This document shows, one piece after another, positions 33,142 through 40,613 of a DNA stretch of 49,578 nucleotides (its first letter is position 1; every line of letters starts with the position of its first letter). The translations under genes were made by a program, and so were the position numbers. The stretch lies in assembly GCA_037189665.1 (NCBI GenBank), contig JBBCIV010000042.1, positions 1 through 49,578 on the forward strand. The letters are read 5' to 3'. The stretch comes from BPJO01 sp037189665. Its GTDB lineage: Bacteria; Planctomycetota; Phycisphaerae; Tepidisphaerales; Tepidisphaeraceae. Below the pieces are notes generated by a model. It had not been told where the DNA came from, did not search any database, and saw nothing but the letters and a program-made list of their open reading frames with translations.

Positions 33142-34200
33142 TCACTTTTCCACGGGCTTGTCGAGCGCCTCATCCTTCGCCGCGCGCGTTTGCTCGCCCA
33201 CGGTCTTGATGACGACGTCGTCATATTCGATGACGCCGGGCTGAAGGTAGGCGTAGAAATCGACCCGCAGATATTCGACTTGAAAAGTCGTGTGCTGCGG
33301 GTTGAGTTCGTCCACCACTTCCACCCACTGGCCGTTCGTCGCGCCGGCCGGCGGAATCTGGCGGCGGTAGATCTCGCGTTCTTCCCCGTTGTGGATGAAA
33401 TATCCCTTGATAAACGGCCGGCTCACCGGGCCGTCGCTTTTGTAACGAAAACGGATGCGATACCGCATCTTCGGCTCGATCGGGATCTTCCCGCCCAGGC
33501 ACGCCAACCCGTATCCCTCGGCGGTCGGGCGGGTGAGGTGCATCGAGAGAACCTGGTTGCCGTCGGTCTTTCGGATGATCACCTCATCCGGCTTCGGCGC
33601 ACGCTCGACGACCTGCGGCGGATACTTGTCGCCCGCCAGAATGCCACGCCAACCGCCAGCCTGGTCAAACGTGCCCTCGGCAAAGAGGTTCGGGCCTTCC
33701 CTCCACATCTTCTCCGCGATCGGATCGCGAACGACGGCCTCCTCGGTCATGTGCTCGTGCCCTTTCGATCCCGGCAAGGTTTCGACCAGCGCCTCCACCG
33801 CGAACCGCACGTCCGTCGCATGGCCGACGTCATGGCTGAACTCAACCGCCTTCAGCTTGCTGTTGCGAACGTCGAGCACGTTCAATTTGATCTGCGTGGA
33901 ATACTGGCCCCAGATGATCAGATCGGGCTTTTCGTCCTTGCTCCACTCGATCACTTCGTCAATGGACGTCAGAAAATCGACCTTCTTCCCCGCCGGCACG
34001 CATTCGAGCATGGTGATGCCGTCGATGGCCTCGTAGACGCCCTGCCGGTCCAGCTTGGCCCGGATCGCGAACGCCGCCCGCTCGCGTTCCTTCTCCGACG
34101 CATCGCCCCCCAACGGAAACACCGCCACCCTCGGCTTCGGCTCCGCCGCGAGGGCTAGCGATTGAACGACGAGCATCACGACGGCAAACGTGCGGACCAT
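33142..34200 (-). CDS. Secreted protein of unknown function with possible C-terminal binding domain
   Basis: This 352-residue protein has a signal peptide (MVRTFAVVMLVVQSLALA, about 1-19). The first mature domain (about 24-130, RVAVFPLGGDASEKERERAAFAIRAKL, DLIIWGQYSTQI) resembles the Rossmann-like periplasmic domains of CsgG/LpoB-type proteins. The second (about 165-335) is all-beta with GYGLACLGGKIPIEPKMRYRIRFRY and GQWVEVVDELNP, like a carbohydrate-binding jelly-roll. Neither assignment is certain. It converges on the GH2 gene. An 8-bp inverted repeat (GCCCGTGG 33123-33130, CCACGGGC 33150-33157) lies at the junction and could act as a weak terminator. Confidence 0.72.
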   Translation of the reverse strand: MVRTFAVVMLVVQSLALAAEPKPRVAVFPLGGDASEKERERAAFAIRAKLDRQGVYEAIDGITMLECVPAGKKVDFLTSIDEVIEWSKDEKPDLIIWGQYSTQIKLNVLDVRNSKLKAVEFSHDVGHATDVRFAVEALVETLPGSKGHEHMTEEAVVRDPIAEKMWREGPNLFAEGTFDQAGGWRGILAGDKYPPQVVERAPKPDEVIIRKTDGNQVLSMHLTRPTAEGYGLACLGGKIPIEPKMRYRIRFRYKSDGPVSRPFIKGYFIHNGEEREIYRRQIPPAGATNGQWVEVVDELNPQHTTFQVEYLRVDFYAYLQPGVIEYDDVVIKTVGEQTRAAKDEALDKPVEK

Positions 34201-34248
34201 CAGTTCATCCTACCGCATCAGCCCGCCGTTCGTTGTCGGTTGGTTGAA

Positions 34249-34340
34249 CACCAAAGCGCCAAGAAGCCAAGCAAAGACAGGAAAACGGAGTCGCCCTTTC
34301 ATCCTGCCACTTCACCCCTGACTTCTGAGCGCCTTGGCGT
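34249..34340. repeat. Degenerate GCGCCAAG palindromic repeat upstream of uvrA
   Basis: CACCAAAGCGCCAAGAAGCC (from 34250) and TGAGCGCCTTGGCGTCC (34325-34341) form an imperfect inverted pair. The CGCCAAG wording is a repeat phrase common in related genomes. The uvrA -35 box begins directly after it. Confidence 0.45.
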
Positions 34341-34343
34341 CCA

Positions 34344-34371
34344 TTGTCAAACCAAACAAAAGGCGTACAAT
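34344..34371 (+). promoter_or_regulatory. Sigma70-like promoter of uvrA
   Basis: TTGTCA (34344-34349), a 16-bp spacer and TACAAT (34366-34371) lie 52 bp before the uvrA start. No LexA-type operator is obvious. Confidence 0.6.
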
Positions 34372-34423
34372 ATTTCGTCGCGCTGAGTTGCCTACGATCC
34401 GTTCTCACACAGAACTCAAGAAC

Positions 34424-37408
34424 ATGAGCATCAACACCATCCGCATCCGCGGGGCCCGCGAGCACAATCTCAAGAACATCGACCTCGAGGTCCCGCGCGA
34501 CAAGCTCGTCGTCGTGACGGGGTTAAGCGGCTCGGGCAAATCAACGCTGGCGTTCGATACGATCTTCGCCGAGGGGCAGCGGAAGTACATGGAATCGCTG
34601 TCGGCGTACGCGCGGCAGTTCCTGGATCAGTTGCAGAAGCCCGACCTGGACGACATCGAGGGCCTGCCGCCGACGATCGCGATCGAGCAGCGGCACGCGT
34701 CGAGCAACCCGCGATCGACGGTCGCGACGACGACGGAGATTTACGATTACATGCGCGTGCTTTTCGCCCGCGCCGGCACGCCCCACTGCTGGGAGTGCGG
34801 CCGGGAGATCAGCAGCCAGTCGCCTTCGCAGATCACCGACGCGGTGATGAAAAACCCCGACGGCACGAAGGTGATGATCATGGCCCCGATGGTCCGCGGG
34901 CAGAAAGGCGAGCATAAAGAACTGTTCGCCGCGATCGTGAAACAGGGCTTCGTGCGCGTCCGCGTCAACGGCGAGCTGACCGAGCTGCCCCGCGTCGAGG
35001 CGGCCCCGAGGCTGGAAAAAACCAAGCGGCACACGATCGATGTGGTGGTCGATCGCATCATCCTGAAGCCCGAGATCCGCTCGCGCGTGGCCGACTCGAT
35101 CGAGACGGCGCTCAAGCTGGCGCAGGGACTGGCGATCGCCTGCATCGACGAGGGCGGCAAGTGGGTCGATCACGTCTTCAGCGAGAAGTTCGCCTGCCCC
35201 GACCACCCGCACGTCAGCCTGCCGGAACTGGAGCCGCGGCTGTTCAGCTTCAACTCGCCGCACGGCGCCTGCCCCACCTGTCACGGCCTGGGGACGACGC
35301 TGGAGTTCGACATCGATCTGATCATCCCCGACGAATCGGTCTCGCTCGAAAACGGCGCAGTGGAGGCGTGGCGGAAGAACGGCAAGCGGATGAACATCCT
35401 CTACAGCCGCGTGCTGCGGCAGTTCTGCCGCGATTTTGGCGTGTCGTATACCGATCCGGTATCGAAGATGGACGCGAAGGTACGCGACGTGCTGGCCTAC
35501 GGCACCGAGGCCAAAGGCGATCTGGGCACTGGCACGAACTTCGAAGGGGTGATTCCTAATCTCTTACGGCGATTCGAAAACACCGAAAGCGACTTCGTCA
35601 AACACCGGCTGAACAGCTATATGTCCGAACAGCCTTGCGCCACCTGCCAGGGCAAACGCCTTCAGCCGGGCGCATTGGCCGTGCGATTGCACACCTCCAA
35701 GTCTGGCGGCGGCACGGGTTTGCAACCCATTTCTTCCGACGAAGAAAAGAAACACGGGTTGAAAACCCGTGCCACCAAGAACAAGAAAAAGAAAGAACCC
35801 GAGCAACTCGTCCTCCCCGGCTACTCGATCAACGACGTCGCCACGATGACCGTCGAGCAGTGCCGCGAGTTTTTCAGCGACCTGAAGCTGACCAGCGAGG
35901 GCGCGGCGATCTCCGAGCCGATCGTGCGCGAGATCGCATCGCGGCTGGGCTTCATGTACGACGTGGGCCTCGGCTACCTGTCGCTCGACCGCAAGACCGG
36001 ATCGCTCTCCGGCGGCGAGGCGCAGCGGATTCGGCTGGCGACGCAGGTGGGCAGCAAGCTCGTCGGGGTCTGCTACGTGCTGGACGAGCCGACGATCGGC
36101 CTGCACCAGCGCGATAACGACCGGCTCATCGCCACGCTGCTGCGGCTGCGCGACCTGGGCAATACCGTCATCATGGTGGAGCACGACGAGGACTGCATTC
36201 GCGCCGCCGACCACCTGATCGACATCGGCCCGGGCGCCGGCAGCCACGGCGGACACGTCGTCGCGGCGGGGCCGATGCCAGCGGTGCTCAAGCAGCGCAA
36301 GAGCGTGACGATTAAATATCTCGTCGGCGAATACCAGATCTTCAAGCCCGAAAACCGCCGGCCGGTCGATCCGAACCGGCTTTGCGTGGAACTGAAGGGC
36401 TGTTCTGAAAACAACCTGAAAGACGTCGATGTCCGCATCCCGCTCGGCGGGCTGGTGTGCGTGACGGGCGTCAGCGGTTCGGGCAAGTCGACGCTCATCA
36501 ACCAGACCTTCCTCCCCGCGATGAAGCGGAAGATCTACGCCAGCAAGGTGAAGGTCGGCCAGCACGCCGACCTGAAAGGCTGGAAGAACGTCGATAAGAT
36601 CATCGAAATCGACCAAAGCCCCATCGGTCGCACGCCGCGGTCGAACCCGGCCACCTACACCGGCGTGTTCGACGAGATCCGCCAGGTCTTCACCAAAACC
36701 AAGGAAGCCAAGGTTCGCGGCTACCAGGCCGGCCGGTTCAGCTTCAACGTTAAGGGCGGCCGCTGCGAGGCGTGCCAGGGACAGGGCACCAAGCTCATCG
36801 AAATGCACTTCCTGCCCGACGTCTTCGTCCAGTGCGAGGCCTGCCACGGCAAACGCTACAACCCCGAAACGCTGCAAGTCACCTTCCGCGGCAAGAACAT
36901 CGCCGACGTGCTGAACATGACCGTCGAAGAAGCGCTGCACTTCTTCGAGAACTTTCCCAATATCCATCGCATGATCGGCGCGCTGAACGACGTCGGCCTC
37001 AGCTACGTGAAGCTCGGCCAGCCGTCCACCCAGCTCTCCGGGGGCGAGGCCCAGCGCGTCAAGCTGGCCACCGAACTCGGCAAGAACTCCACCGGCCACA
37101 CGCTCTACGTCCTCGACGAGCCCACCACCGGCCTGCACTTCGCCGATATCAACAACCTCCTGAACGTGCTGAACCGGCTGGCCGACAAGGGCAACAGCAT
37201 CGTCGTCATCGAGCACAACCTCGACGTGATCAAGTGCGCCGACTGGATCATCGATCTCGGCCCCGAAGGCGGCTCCGGCGGCGGACGCATCATCGCCAGT
37301 TGCACCCCCGAAAAACTCATCACCCTGGATTACAGCTACACCGGCAAGTACCTGAAAAAGAAACTCGAAGACGACGCGAAGCACGCCGATCTGGCGCGCA
37401 GCGCATAA
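34424..37408 (+). CDS. uvrA: Excinuclease ABC subunit A, with in-frame palindromic insertion
   Basis: This 994-residue protein is the damage-recognition ATPase of nucleotide excision repair. Walker A motifs are at 33-41 (GLSGSGKST) and 682-690 (GVSGSGKST). ABC signatures LSGGEAQR lie near 527 and 871, each followed by a Walker B LDEPT. The C-terminal zinc module is intact (C781-x2-C784 with CEACHGK). The first zinc site reads C258-P-D-H261 with C283-x2-C286, so one Cys is replaced by His. Residues about 424-465 (HTSKSGGGTGLQPISSDEEK to LVLPG), between GALAVRL and YSINDV, are extra to the family. They are encoded by a GGCACGGGTTTGCAACCC palindrome. The start at 34424 fits the family N-terminus. 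Confidence 0.97.
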   Translation: MSINTIRIRGAREHNLKNIDLEVPRDKLVVVTGLSGSGKSTLAFDTIFAEGQRKYMESLSAYARQFLDQLQKPDLDDIEGLPPTIAIEQRHASSNPRSTVATTTEIYDYMRVLFARAGTPHCWECGREISSQSPSQITDAVMKNPDGTKVMIMAPMVRGQKGEHKELFAAIVKQGFVRVRVNGELTELPRVEAAPRLEKTKRHTIDVVVDRIILKPEIRSRVADSIETALKLAQGLAIACIDEGGKWVDHVFSEKFACPDHPHVSLPELEPRLFSFNSPHGACPTCHGLGTTLEFDIDLIIPDESVSLENGAVEAWRKNGKRMNILYSRVLRQFCRDFGVSYTDPVSKMDAKVRDVLAYGTEAKGDLGTGTNFEGVIPNLLRRFENTESDFVKHRLNSYMSEQPCATCQGKRLQPGALAVRLHTSKSGGGTGLQPISSDEEKKHGLKTRATKNKKKKEPEQLVLPGYSINDVATMTVEQCREFFSDLKLTSEGAAISEPIVREIASRLGFMYDVGLGYLSLDRKTGSLSGGEAQRIRLATQVGSKLVGVCYVLDEPTIGLHQRDNDRLIATLLRLRDLGNTVIMVEHDEDCIRAADHLIDIGPGAGSHGGHVVAAGPMPAVLKQRKSVTIKYLVGEYQIFKPENRRPVDPNRLCVELKGCSENNLKDVDVRIPLGGLVCVTGVSGSGKSTLINQTFLPAMKRKIYASKVKVGQHADLKGWKNVDKIIEIDQSPIGRTPRSNPATYTGVFDEIRQVFTKTKEAKVRGYQAGRFSFNVKGGRCEACQGQGTKLIEMHFLPDVFVQCEACHGKRYNPETLQVTFRGKNIADVLNMTVEEALHFFENFPNIHRMIGALNDVGLSYVKLGQPSTQLSGGEAQRVKLATELGKNSTGHTLYVLDEPTTGLHFADINNLLNVLNRLADKGNSIVVIEHNLDVIKCADWIIDLGPEGGSGGGRIIASCTPEKLITLDYSYTGKYLKKKLEDDAKHADLARSA
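35711..35773. repeat. REP-like palindrome inserted in frame in uvrA
   Basis: GGCACGGGTTTGCAACCC (35711-35728) is inverted at 35756-35773 with 17 of 18 positions matching. The space between holds a further TTTCTTC/GAAGAAA stem. Each arm is itself a small GGGTT/AACCC palindrome. The 63-bp length keeps the uvrA frame. Confidence 0.85.
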
Positions 37409-37513
37409 CGCCAATCCCACCATCCGCCGCCAAACGTGACCAGCGCCGCAGCCCACGTCCCATAACGCGCACTTTATGCGTCAAAACAGTTTTGGCGAAA
37501 GCGAAATGGAATC

Positions 37514-37684
37514 TTAAGCTGAGGTCGGCAACGCGCTGACGGCGCGAGCCTGCAAAGCCGCCCGACGTCGTCGCTGGACTGCGACGGCATGAACTGTTGC
37601 GCAAACCGCAAGGTAGGGCGCGAGGATGGCAAAACCATGTACGCCCGCTAAAAACGCGAGCGGCAGGTACTTCAGGTGCTTCAT
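37514..37684 (-). CDS. Possible 56-residue membrane microprotein
   Basis: An ATG at 37684 opens a frame of 56 codons. It reads MKHLKYLPLAFLAGVHGFAI, then LAPYLAVCATVHAVAVQRRRR and a basic Ala/Arg tail. One or two hydrophobic helices followed by QRRRR fit the positive-inside rule for a small membrane protein. An AGGATGG lies about 12 bases upstream, so the ribosome site is weak. No family is recognised and it could be chance. The remainder of the 37409-37955 gap holds nothing I can support. Confidence 0.35.
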   Translation of the reverse strand: MKHLKYLPLAFLAGVHGFAILAPYLAVCATVHAVAVQRRRRAALQARAVSALPTSA

Positions 37685-37955
37685 CTGGCGTAGGCCATCC
37701 TAGCACCCCGCTTATCGGGCCGGCCATTCACCACACCGATTTCGACAGGTTTGCGATACAAAGCACGTTAATCCCGGCAAAGCAATCCGACTTTTCAACG
37801 CAAAGCCACGAGAATGATCTGCCGGTAACAAATGCCGACGCCTTGCCTCCGCCCGACATGGCCGCAAACGCCAACGCGACCGGGCTGCAAGACAAAGCGA
37901 ATAGCCACAAAAGTGTGCCGCCGAATCGCCGTAAATCGCTTGTAATAAAGGAGAA

Positions 37956-38029
<74 letters not shown>

Positions 38030-38061
38030 TCACAGCGGCGGACCGCTGGAACAGGGCAGGA

Positions 38062-38090
38062 AGTATAGCACTGGCGGGCGGTTGTGCCAA
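38062..38090 (-). promoter_or_regulatory. Promoter of tRNA-Arg
   Basis: On the minus strand TTGGCA (38085-38090), a 17-bp spacer and TATACT (38062-38067) lie about 33 bp before the tRNA 5' end. This is the strongest sigma70-like site in the window. Confidence 0.75.
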
Positions 38091-38184
38091 GACGAACGAC
38101 TTTGCTCGATGTCGCCGACCGTCGCGAATTCCAGCGTCGTCGGGGCCGAATTCCAGTAAGAATCCAGTAGCAGCATTACTCGCA

Positions 38185-38439
38185 TCAGTCAGGAAAATTC
38201 AGCCACGCATACTCATCCAATCGCTCCCGAGCGGCCTCGTCGTAAGCCATCGCCGCTTCCTCTTCGGCAGCGAAATAGCCGAGACATTGAGACTTGCTGC
38301 CGTCTCTAATCTGGGCACGCCACGGCTTCGACCGATCCTTTGCAAAGCTGACGCCCTTGAACCGTGACGAGCAACCTTGGGCCTTGCGGCGGTTGCCCGA
38401 TACGGTAGGCACAGCCTGCACCTCCGAATCGATGGCCAC
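38185..38439 (-). pseudogene. AP2-domain remnant of an HNH/AP2 homing endonuclease
   Basis: The 84-codon frame contains an AP2/ERF-type DNA-binding domain (RFKGVSFAKDRSKPWRAQIR, then LGYFAAEEEAAMAYDEAARE and an ending WLNFPD). In bacteria and phages this domain normally follows an HNH nuclease domain in homing endonucleases. Here the HNH part is missing and the N-terminus is unrelated, so this is probably a fragment. A second, frameshifted copy lies at 40232-40613. Confidence 0.65.
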
Positions 38440-38787
38440 AGCGTTACAGCGGGCGAAAAGTACACGATCATCGAGTTGGGGTACGCCGTTCTGCTCGCTT
38501 TGGACGAATCAAGCCACGACCGGCTTGCGGAGATCACCGAGGACGTCCCTGCCGACGAGGACGGCGTTCGGGGCGTCTTGCAGGGCGGCGACGGATGGGC
38601 GATCATCAGCGATCCTGTGGTCGTGGCCTTGTCGTACACGGACTGGTAGGCGAGGAACTCCGAAGGCTTCAAGGCTGGTCGGTCGCTACGTATCCCGAGC
38701 CGAGAGGAAGCAACTGAGATCGTCCGCAGCCGACGCATCCTCAATGACTTCCACAGGAAGTACGCTGGCAAGCTACCCAGCGAGTAG
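38377..38787 (+). pseudogene. Hypothetical protein remnant with an in-frame TAG
   Basis: The plus-strand frame reads like protein (YTIIELGYAVLLALDESSHD, ITEDVPADEDGVRGVLQGGD, VVALSYTDW). It meets a TAG at 38647-38649 and then continues in the same frame with convincing sequence (SEGFKAGRSLRIPSREEATE, RILNDFHRKYAGKLPSE) to a second TAG at 38785-38787. The glycosylase gene starts 33 bp later. Its true 5' end is unclear and it overlaps the AP2 remnant on the other strand. No family is recognised; it is probably a gene broken by a nonsense mutation. Confidence 0.35.
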
Positions 38788-38819
38788 GCGGATGAATCGA
38801 CATTGGGGAGGTCGAGCCA

Positions 38820-39581
38820 ATGAAACACGTCTGGAAGTTCGATGACACTGACGTGGTCAGAGTAAAGGCATTGATCGAGCGACTGTCTCGCTGCGGGCTG
38901 GTCATCGTTCGGCAGCGTCGAAACCTTTCCCCGAATCGTCCATCGATCAGTCGGCAAGAGTTTTGGCTGAAGCTGGTCGCCAGCCTTCTGACCACGCAGC
39001 AGCGTTCGGGACCAACCTCGCCCATCTCGAAGTTACTGGAGACCGATCCTTTTCCGCTCGGTGCTGATGCCTGCGACTGCTGCGTCGATCTTTCTGAATA
39101 CGCCAAGGATGTGCTTCCCAAGCATGGCGGCATTCGCTTCACCGAGCGGCTTCCAAAGTTCATCGCGCTGAATCTTCCCATGGCAACGGGCGCAGAATGG
39201 GAAGAAGTATCGCAGCACCTTGAGCGGCTCCGCAGTCATGACGACATCGCCGTCGAACGGGCGGTCGCCAACTTCGTCGATGATCGCTTCTGGGGGTTCG
39301 GCCCTAAGCAGTCGCGGAATCTGCTTCAAATGCTTGGGCTTACTCGCTATGTCGTTCCTATCGATAGCCGCGTCCTTAAATGGATGAACGAGATCGGATT
39401 CCCAGTGCCCGCTTCACCTGGATTGCTCGCGTACCGCGACTACTTTGAGTTTGTAGAGGAGGGGTTGAACGAATTGTGTCGCCTCGCGGGCATCTATCCC
39501 TGCATTCTCGACGCCGCCGTTTTCGGCAGCTTCGATGGCGAGGATGGCAGGGACTGGACTGAGCAGAATGCGACTTGGTGA
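38820..39581 (+). CDS. HhH-GPD-type DNA glycosylase
   Basis: This 253-residue protein has the helix-hairpin-helix signature FWGFGPKQSRNLLQMLGLTR followed by YVVPIDSRVLKWM. Lys163 and Asp182 sit where OGG1-type bifunctional glycosylases have their catalytic Lys and Asp, so both base excision and AP-lyase activity are expected. An N-terminal LLTTQQRSGPTSPIS block and a C-terminal LCRLAGIYPCILDAAVFGSFD complete the pattern. It lacks the iron-sulphur cluster of EndoIII/MutY. GGAGG lies nine bases before the ATG. It stands alone among decayed mobile-element pieces, so it may be accessory (repair or defence). Substrate is unknown, with 8-oxoguanine a reasonable default. Confidence 0.75.
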   Translation: MKHVWKFDDTDVVRVKALIERLSRCGLVIVRQRRNLSPNRPSISRQEFWLKLVASLLTTQQRSGPTSPISKLLETDPFPLGADACDCCVDLSEYAKDVLPKHGGIRFTERLPKFIALNLPMATGAEWEEVSQHLERLRSHDDIAVERAVANFVDDRFWGFGPKQSRNLLQMLGLTRYVVPIDSRVLKWMNEIGFPVPASPGLLAYRDYFEFVEEGLNELCRLAGIYPCILDAAVFGSFDGEDGRDWTEQNATW

Positions 39582-39647
39582 GTGCAGCCTATGATGCGCC
39601 CATGCAAGTGCGAGGGCATCCAGCGTTGTGTCCGTCCCTCAAATGTT

Positions 39648-40079
39648 CTACGCCGCCGTAGGGCGTTCTGTGAGCCGATCGTTCGGATGTCGGGTTTCGT
39701 GCGGCACAGACGGCTGCTCGTCGTAGTTGATAGTTCGAATCGCCATCTCCTGCGTCTCATTGAACATCGTTATGTACATGTCGAGGATGTCGCTGTTCCT
39801 ATGTCCCATCCAGTTGAGAGCGTATTTGACGCTGACCTGCGAACGGGAACACATGGACGCGAAAGCGTGGCGGAACGTGTGAAGCTTGTACTTCTGCCAA
39901 TCTGGGAATCCGCAGTCCTTGCAGAGTTCCTTGATCGAGACCAAGAGACTTCGGTCGTGCAAAGGCTGTTGTTGAACGCGGGCTGGTAGCTGTTCTGCAT
40001 CATCGATCTCGAAGAACGAAGCTACATCTGGGGAGACGTGGAATCCGAGCGTGTGTTGCCAACACTTGAGAACGCAGCA
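39648..40079 (-). pseudogene. Tyrosine recombinase (integrase) C-terminal remnant
   Basis: The frame ends with the C-terminal catalytic half of a phage-type integrase: KLHTFRHAFASMCSRSQVSV (HxxR), LNWMGHRNSDILDMY (GH and the nucleophile Tyr). The first catalytic Arg and the Lys hairpin are absent. The clear homology begins near 39965 (PLHDRSLLVSIKELCKDCGF). The frame stays open upstream to a TGA at 40080-40082, but that stretch (FHVSPDVASFFEIDDAEQLP) is not recognisable. It is too short to be active. Confidence 0.7.
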
Positions 40080-40231
40080 TCAAAGAGCGCAGAGGTCATG
40101 AAGTCCATTCTCTTTGGGACAAAGATGTCGTTGCATCAGTTACTCTCACTTCACGCAGAGTCGCGAGGAGCCATCACGCAAAGCGAAGGTGAAGCCGACA
40201 TCGCCGTGAGATGGGATGACTTCGTGACGGA

Positions 40232-40613
40232 CTACGCTCGATCCGCCGCATTCATGACGTTTTGAATGCGGCGTTCATCATTGTTGAGCCGCGCAAACTC
40301 CGCGAAGACAGAAGACGCGGCGCGGCCGTACGCTTCTGCTGCTTCGTCCTCGGTTGCGAAATAACCAAGGCCTCGGACCTTCTCGCCGTGCCTGGATCTG
40401 CGCCCACCACGGCTTCGACCGTCTTCCTTTCACCCACGATACGCCTTTGTGGAAGGCGCGATGTGAAGCCGTCGCCTTTGCGTCGGTTGCGGCTGTTTTC
40501 CGCCTGTGAACAGAGATGCGGAGATTGGAGCGACGATTGTCCAGACCGTCGCCGTTGATGTGGTCCACGATCTCGCCAGCATGGTTGTCCTGTCGCGCCT
40601 TCAGCGTTCGAAG
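40232..40613 (-). pseudogene. HNH/AP2 homing endonuclease, truncated and frameshifted
   Basis: The frame starts within the HNH domain (HAGEIVDHINGDGLDNRRSN) and runs into an AP2 domain (FHKGVSWVKGRRSKPWWAQI). Near 40380 the reading shifts by one base, and the rest of the AP2 domain continues in another frame (GLGYFATEDEAAEAYGRAAS, then FARLNNDERR) to a TAG at 40232-40234. The N-terminus is lost where it meets the 3' end of the glycosidase gene at 40601. Confidence 0.7.

Noticed and set aside
31463..33145. 560-codon minus-strand frame opposite the GH2 gene
   Set aside because: It is the shadow of a gene with all GH2 catalytic motifs.
33123..33157. Strong terminator between GH2 and the secreted protein
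   Set aside because: The 8-bp stem is perfect but has a 19-base loop and no T-tract next to it, so it is mentioned only within the neighbouring gene entry.
35564..37456. 630-codon minus-strand frame opposite uvrA
   Set aside because: It is the shadow of the conserved UvrA C-terminal half.
40038..40265. 75-codon plus-strand frame (SILFGTKMSLHQLLSLHAES)
   Set aside because: The peptide looks protein-like, but it overlaps the integrase and HNH remnants on the other strand, starts at GTG without a ribosome site and matches no family that I know. It may be another fragment.
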